This document shows, in pieces, positions 59,286 to 64,000 of a stretch of 64,000 nt of DNA. The notes under the pieces were generated by a model. That model had not been told where the DNA came from, did not search any database, and saw only the letters and a list, made by a program, of their open reading frames with translations. Each line of letters opens with the position of its first letter. Within the stretch, counting starts at the first letter, position 1. The stretch comes from Gigaspora rosea (Eukaryota; Glomeromycota; Glomeromycetes; Diversisporales; Gigasporaceae), in contig QKWP01000114.1 of NCBI GenBank assembly GCA_003550325.1, forward strand, positions 448,075-512,074. Reading direction: 5' to 3'. The translations under genes were made by a program, and so were the position numbers.

Positions 59286-59886
59286 ATGTGGCTCAGATCG
59301 GTTGGGTTGCAAAAACCTGTCACTTTGGTTCCACCATCTTGAATAGAAGCTACAGCGCAATGGTGTTATTGTTAAACCATAAATCTAGGGAACCGGAGAA
59401 ATGGAAACCCGTTTGGCAAGTCCTGAATTAGGAGGTAATAGTAAAGATCTACAATGGCACTACCAAAAGAAGGTGAGTGGTCGGAATTGGAATGAACCTA
59501 ATAAGGGCAGGCGGCTTTGTCGCTAAATCTGTATCCAAAGTGGAATGGGACACAGAAAACAACGGTAGCCAATTGGTGCGAGGATAAAGTAGCCCTTAGG
59601 CTGATATTTATCTAAAAGAGTTGGGGCCCCTTAATATCTGCACTTGTGCAGTGCAACGGGTAGTAATAGGAAGAGCGTGAACCAGAGGGTTTAAATAGGC
59701 AATTCCCATAGTTGGGTTGTAGGTATGGTAGCTAGTGTAGAACCTTCAGGCGGACTACTTAAATTAGGCACCAAAAGTGCACGTGTGGCTAGTTGTATCC
59801 TCATTCATGTAATAAATATTACGTACTAATAACTCATAATAAAAATCCTGGCCATAGTACCCGGCCTCTAAAGTTAAAAAAAAAAA

Positions 59887-60060
59887 AGTAATGCTAGTGA
59901 AATTGATAAAACTGATAAATTAGTAAAACCAGTAATACTAGTAATATTAGTAATATTAGTAATACTAGTGATGCCAGTGATACTGATAATGCTAGTGAAA
60001 ATGGTAGTACTAGTAAAATTAGCAATACTGTAATACTAATAATACTGATAATAAAATTTA
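59887..60060 (+). repeat. Nonamer array, part 3
   Basis: ACTAGTAAT-like units continue directly after the SINE-like element, in the same orientation, becoming more degenerate to about 60,055. Confidence 0.85.
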
Positions 60061-60164
60061 AATAATGTAATTAAACAGTTTTATAACTAATAAATTTCAA
60101 AATCATACATTTTAATTAAAAAATAATTTAAACCAAAGTTAATTTTTTGAAAAATTTTAAATAT

Positions 60165-60320
60165 TAGGGCAGTGTCATTAATCACCTGATTATTTTTTAT
60201 TAGAGGCCTACCCCCTCCCTCTTTCTTAATATATAAATAGTCAGGTTCTTATATATAATTTCAACTTTTTTTACCCCCCTCCCCCCCTAAAAAATCACCT
60301 GATTTTTGTTACTCCCCTTA
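60165..60320. mobile_element. Degenerate C-tract MITE
   Basis: 'aatcacctgatta' at the left and 'aaatcacctgattt' at the right surround 'cctaccccctccctc' and 'acccccctcccccc' tracts, in the pattern of the Harbinger-like family. The ends read as direct rather than clean inverted copies, so the structure is uncertain. Confidence 0.35.
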
Positions 60321-60418
60321 CCAGTATTACTAGTTTTATCAGTATTTATAGTATCACTAGTATTACCAATTTTACCAGTTTCACTAATTTCACTAGTATC
60401 ACTAGTATCATCAATATT
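60320..60418 (-). repeat. Nonamer array, part 4, reversed orientation
   Basis: Units read ATTACTAGT / TTTACCAGT, the reverse complement of parts 1-3. The array resumes in this orientation at 61,380. Confidence 0.85.
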
Positions 60419-60419
60419 A

Positions 60420-61379
60420 CAGTTGTTCCTCTCTATAATCACCAAGTCTGTCACACCCTATTTTGGTAATTGTAAAGAGGTGTGACTATAAATAAAATAC
60501 CTCAATATGGTCATCTATAGGTGAAACTTGGCATGCTTCTATCTAAAACTTTTTTTTACTAAGTTGACAATAATGCCTTTAATTGAAAGTTGTAGAGCTC
60601 GTCAAGACGCATCTAATGGTGGTTATATCATTCAAATCAGCCCAGTGGATGGCGAGATATTGTCTAAAAACGATTGGCCGACTATATAAAATCTCTATGT
60701 AAGAGATTTTATAGTTGGCCAATCATTTTTTGACGATATCCCACCATCCACTAGGTCAATTTGGATGATCTAACTACCATTAGATGCGTCTCGACGAGAT
60801 CTACAACTTTCAATTAGTGGGCATATATCATTAACTTAGTAAGAAAAAAGTTTAGATGGAAGCACTCCACATTTCGCTAATAGTGATTTTCATATATAAT
60901 CTCTGTCACGGATTTTTATAGTCGACCTATCATTTTTCGATGATAACTCACTATCTACTAGGCCGATTTGGATAATATAACCACTGTTAGATCATCTCGA
61001 CGAGCGCTACAACTTTCAATTAGTGGACCTGTATCATTAATTTAGTAAGGAAAAAAATTTAGATGGAAGTACTCTACATTTTGCCTATAGGATCACTCTC
61101 CAGTTGACAGGCAGATTATCAATTAATAAATAATTTTAAATATACGTGAATATGAAAATTGGCCAATAAGATTATATAATCCATATTTAGTTAAAAATTG
61201 GTGACTATAATGAGGGTTTTTTTATTAATAAAATAGTTAAAAAATCAAATTTTCATGGTTATAGTGATTATAAGTAATTTGTGACTGTAATGGGTTTTTT
61301 TACTATGTTTGAGTCCATCACACAAAATTGGGTGTCTAAATAGATGTGTGACTATATGGGGTGTGACTATAGGGAGGAG
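60420..61379. mobile_element. pogo-like element, relative of the one at 6.4 kb
   Basis: The left end 'cagttgttcctctctataatc' follows TA; the right end 'gtgactatagggaggagta' is its imperfect inverse. Inner text ('ggtaattgtaaagaggtgtg', 'attggccaat', 'cacacaaaattgggtg') matches the interrupted copy at 6,414-15,020, confirming what the LINE target looked like before insertion. A family C foldback (about 60,515-61,091) is nested in it. Confidence 0.75.
60515..61091. mobile_element. Foldback element, family C, third copy
   Basis: Three modules carrying 'gttgtagagctcgtcaagacg', 'cagtggatggcgagatat' and 'cgattggccgactatat' in alternating orientation, ending 'ttgcctataggatcactctcc'. It is closely parallel in layout to 34,279-34,864. 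Confidence 0.78.
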
Positions 61380-61520
61380 TATTACTAGTAATACCAATTT
61401 CACTAGTATTACCAGCTTTGCTAATATAACTAGTTTTGCTAGTACCACCAGTATTACTAGTATCACCAGTTTTGCTATATCACCTAGTTTCATCTAGTTT
61501 CACTAGTTTGACCAAATCAC
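61380..61520 (-). repeat. Nonamer array, part 5, reversed orientation
   Basis: Further ATTACTAGT-like units after the pogo-like element, in the same orientation as part 4, fading out near 61,520. Confidence 0.85.
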
Positions 61521-61599
61521 TTTTTAAGTTTTACTAGTTTCAACTGTTGAAATTAATTAGTTTTACCCATAATTCTAGTTTAGTATAAAGTTTTAAATA

Positions 61600-61950
61600 T
61601 TAAAATTTAGAGTTTGAGTCTGGTCTGAACAGACCAAACCCAGACCCAAATCTAGGATCATTAGTTCATATGAATGCTAAACTGAATCTGAACATGTTTA
61701 TAAACTTATAAACTAAACCTGAACTGACCTGAGCTAGTTTTAAAAGTTCAATACTAAATCTGAGCCTGAATATATTTTAAAAAATGTTTAGATTTAGATT
61801 TAATACTGAACCTGAACCTGAACTTGACCTAAGGTCTGTTCAGTTCAGATTCATAGGAACTAGGTCTATTAATCTATTCAGTATGAACTGATAGTCCTTC
61901 AGTCGATCCAAGGACTGGTCCAGTTTGGTTCTTTTTAGAACAGACCAAAA
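61600..61950. repeat. hAT-like subterminal repeat block
   Basis: Dense short motifs such as 'ctgaacctgaacctgaac', 'tctggtctgaacagacc' and 'ggactggtccagtttgg' in both orientations, similar in style to other hAT-type subterminal arrays here and in text to 36,990-37,095. Clean termini were not resolved. It may be an end of the element that carried the transposase remnant at 62.6 kb. Confidence 0.45.
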
Positions 61951-62175
61951 AAACCATCAGTTCTAATAGTAAATATCAAATAAACTAAATATTATAATAA
62001 TACACATTTTGAAACAACTATAAAATATTTTGGTTAAAATTCAATTACAAACCATTTAGTTTGTTAAACAAAATTAACCATATTTAAAATATGCTGTTGT
62101 TAATATTAATAAAATAGAAAAATTTATTAATAACAGCAATAGTGTAATCAGTTAATTTACAATTTGTACTTTGTA

Positions 62176-62517
62176 CAGTCAACCCTCCATAAATGCAACC
62201 TCCATAAATGCAATACCTCTCTAAATGCACGTTTTTTTCTATTCCGTAAAATGTTATTAGTGCTAAATGCACGTTCTATATTCTGTAAATGCACGTTCTC
62301 TTGAATAACATTTTATATTACACTAACCTCCCTAAATACACGTGGCCAATCAAATTTTAGTATTTAAGTTAGGTTATACAGTTTTGGTAGAAGTTACACA
62401 AACTTGATGATCTAGTTTTTAAAAGCTACAATTTAATTGGCTCTCTCTAAATGCAAACCTCCCTAAATGCACGTTGTAGGCTTGTCCCTACAAGTTGCAT
62501 TTATGGAGGGTTGACTG
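62176..62517. mobile_element. pogo-like MITE, CAGTCAACCCTCCATAAATG ends
   Basis: Left end CAGTCAACCCTCCATAAATG and right end 'catttatggagggttgactg' are exact inverted repeats over 20 bases, flanked by TA (62,174-62,175; 62,518-62,519). 'ctaaatgcacgtt' is repeated inside. It is 342 bp without a frame and lies about 110 bases before the hAT transposase remnant. Confidence 0.92.
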
Positions 62518-62628
62518 TACAAAATAATGACTTTTGAAATATGAGTTTGAAACAAGCTAATGATTAATTTAGCTGAGGATTTTTAATAATAAAATTTATA
62601 ATTGAAATTGGACTAAATTAACTATTAA

Positions 62629-62829
62629 CTTGCTCAAACTTGTGTTCCAAACAATACCTATAAGCAAATACAAGATTATCTAGCTATTAAGTCTACTAGA
62701 GTTCCATATAAACAACTTTTTAGTTTAGCAGGATTAACAGTTACTAAATCACAAAATTCTCTTGATAATAAAACTGTTTGGGCTGTTTTATGTTTAAAAT
62801 CTTGGTTTACTAAAGACTTACCATTCTAA
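62629..62829 (+). pseudogene. hAT transposase C-terminal dimerisation domain, remnant
   Basis: A 66-codon open stretch without a start codon, closed by TAA at 62,827-62,829. It reads 'YKQIQDYLAIKSTRVPYKQ', 'LFSLAGLTVTKSQNSLDNKT' and 'VWAVLCLKSWFTKDLPF', following the hAT C-terminal pattern (DYL-I-ST-VP--R-FS-AG...R--L......LLCLKSW). In autonomous elements this segment mediates transposase dimerisation. The frame upstream is stopped at 62,626, so it is either the last exon or a decayed 3' end. It is the only transposase protein trace I can see in the window and might derive from the source of some of the 8-bp-flanked elements. Confidence 0.8.
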
Positions 62830-63555
62830 ATTTTAATTCTATAAATTTTTTTTTTTTTGCTAGCAGGTTTTTTTTTATATATTTATATAATTTTATTGTG
62901 CTTATAAAATACATATAAAACTTTTATATTATAATGTTTTACTGATTAAAAATATTTTTTAATTTTAACTTAGAAATAACCCAATATTAGTAGTATACTT
63001 TATTTTTTATTTAATATATAGATTTATAAATTTTTATGTATTTAAATGCTAACAATATTATATTAATAAAATTTTTTCTTTGCAAGTAACATCTAATTGG
63101 TTTGTTAATTTACTTTAATATTTTTATACAGTATATTAAGACAATTCTTGTTACAAAAAAGATTGAACATTTGGCATGCCCAATTATAATTATATTATTC
63201 AGTCAAATTATTGAATATTAAGTGACTAAAAGTGACAAAATATCTTTTTAATTAATTTTAACTATAATGTTTATATTTATGAAATTAATTAAATAATGTT
63301 ATTAATATACTATATTATTTTCTAAACTATAATTTATATAAGTACAACTCTTTCCCATAGATCACTAAACCAAATTTAGAGCTTAGGAAAATAACACAAA
63401 ATATATAGGAAAACAAACAACGCTTGCTTAATTATAGGTCTTGGGGCCTAATTTGATACCTAAATTACAGCTCTTGCTTAGTGCCTCTCAAAATAACTAA
63501 AAGAAAGTGAGAAAGCCTTTTCACCACACCCCGTGTGTTCTTGCACTTCTTTACG
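62830..63555. other. No gene; probable 5' flank of the edge gene
   Basis: AT-rich to about 63,340, then more balanced. 'aaaatatatagg' near 63,398 and the tract 'tttcaccacaccccgtgtgttc' just ahead of the ATG at 63,556 could be promoter and leader, but nothing is decisive. Confidence 0.35.
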
Positions 63556-64000
63556 ATGGCTTCTGGCCAACGACTAACAGAAAATCCTATGGAAAACATT
63601 CAACAAACTTTTTTAACTTCGTTTGATGAGATTCATGCTAATGTCAAAGAGTCTATAGATGCACCTATGGGTCCTTCTGCTAAACGTATCAAGACCCAAT
63701 ACCAGGCCTCTTCCAATTCCACCCCTTCTACTCCCGAATTTTTGCTCAAAAGTGGCGATTCTAGTTTACCCCTGATAAATCCATTTATGACATCACCACA
63801 TCAAAACACAACAACAAGTGTGGGAAATTTGATGATCATGCAGATTGACACAATTTCCACGCTACCCAATGCAAACACCCCGGACCAGTTGCCTGAGAAT
63901 ATTCCCATACCAAACCTTACCGAACCGTCCACTGACCCCAATCTATGGGCTGACCCACTCGAACAACAAAATCAGCAAACCCTCCCCAACTCGTTAACCA
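63556..64000 (+). CDS. Unidentified protein, N-terminal 148 codons, runs off the window
   Basis: An open frame from ATG (context 'ttacgatggc') to the window edge. It begins MASGQRLTENPMENIQQTF and is rich in Ser, Thr, Pro, Asn and Gln ('SSNSTPSTPEFLL', 'LEQQNQQTLPNS'), so this part is probably disordered. There is a basic 'SAKRIKTQ' patch near residue 45. Codon use and GC content differ sharply from the flanking AT-rich DNA. I recognise no domain. It could be a host regulatory protein, or ORF1 of a younger retrotransposon, since such N-termini are low-complexity and GC-richer here; the second is a guess. Confidence 0.6.
   Translation, partial: MASGQRLTENPMENIQQTFLTSFDEIHANVKESIDAPMGPSAKRIKTQYQASSNSTPSTPEFLLKSGDSSLPLINPFMTSPHQNTTTSVGNLMIMQIDTISTLPNANTPDQLPENIPIPNLTEPSTDPNLWADPLEQQNQQTLPNSLT

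Larger units (their letters stand above)
59006..59886 (+). mobile_element. Long SINE-like retroposon with tRNA-like head
   Basis: Bounded by AGTAATGCTGGTGAA (58,991-59,005) and AGTAATGCTAGTGAA (59,887-59,901), a 15-bp duplication with one difference, and ending in about 14 A residues. The first 80 bases look tRNA-derived: an A-box-like 'tagagaagtggtcaagg' and a B-box-like 'agttcgaattcc' at suitable spacing. The body (59,285-59,860) is GC-balanced and unlike either LINE by eye. A small palindromic MITE (about 59,118-59,285) lies within it. The length, about 715 bp without the MITE, is long for a SINE. Confidence 0.8.

Noticed and set aside
58050-61520. CRISPR-like array
   Set aside because: The units are contiguous 9-mers without unique spacers, in eukaryotic repeat DNA; the 75-bp repeat at 30.8 kb likewise has no spacers.

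Overview
The window is AT-rich, intron-bearing eukaryotic DNA that is mostly transposable-element debris around one clearly recognisable host gene. I infer an arbuscular mycorrhizal fungus (Glomeromycotina, Rhizophagus-like). The grounds are a laccase-type multicopper oxidase of fungal form with six short GT-AG introns, two non-LTR retrotransposons whose reverse transcriptases share an NFAGLPG block that I associate with this group, and very dense palindromic and hAT-type elements. The assignment comes from memory of these families, not from a search.

Layout. 1-2.6 kb: low-complexity A/GA-rich DNA and degenerate short repeats. 2.6-6.4 kb: small pogo-like and hAT-like elements and two foldback elements. 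6.4-15.0 kb: a pogo-like non-autonomous element split by a nearly complete 7.7 kb LINE (13-bp target duplication), itself split by a small inverted-repeat element. 15.0-25.6 kb: hAT-type elements, a 2.86 kb giant palindrome, and a nested set of hAT-like elements. 25.6-29.4 kb: direct and tandem repeats without a supported gene. 30.0-33.4 kb: a pogo-like MITE, a 75-bp x3 tandem repeat and the multicopper oxidase gene. 33.7-35.9 kb: a foldback element holding a Harbinger-like element that holds a further foldback element. 37-45.8 kb: palindromes, tandem arrays, two TA-flanked MITEs and a 1.6 kb hAT element. 45.8-54.7 kb: a palindromic TTAAGAATCTTAA repeat family, interrupted by hAT elements and a 5'-truncated LINE. 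55-57.9 kb: a further foldback split by a 990-bp retroposed sequence of unknown origin. 58-61.5 kb: a nonamer (ACTAGTAAT-like) array interrupted by a hAT element, a tRNA-headed 881-bp SINE-like retroposon and a pogo-like element. 62-64 kb: a MITE, the C-terminal end of a hAT transposase, and the 5' part of an unidentified protein-coding gene that runs off the window.

How the parts fit: only the oxidase (31,224-33,399) and perhaps the edge gene (63,556 onward) look like functional genes. The retroposed insertions with A-rich tails and 13-16 bp duplications (6.95, 49.70, 56.55 and 59.01 kb) are consistent with LINE machinery acting on itself and in trans on non-coding RNAs. The many elements with 8-bp duplications fit a hAT transposase, of which a remnant lies at 62.6 kb. 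Nesting allows a relative history of insertions to be read directly.
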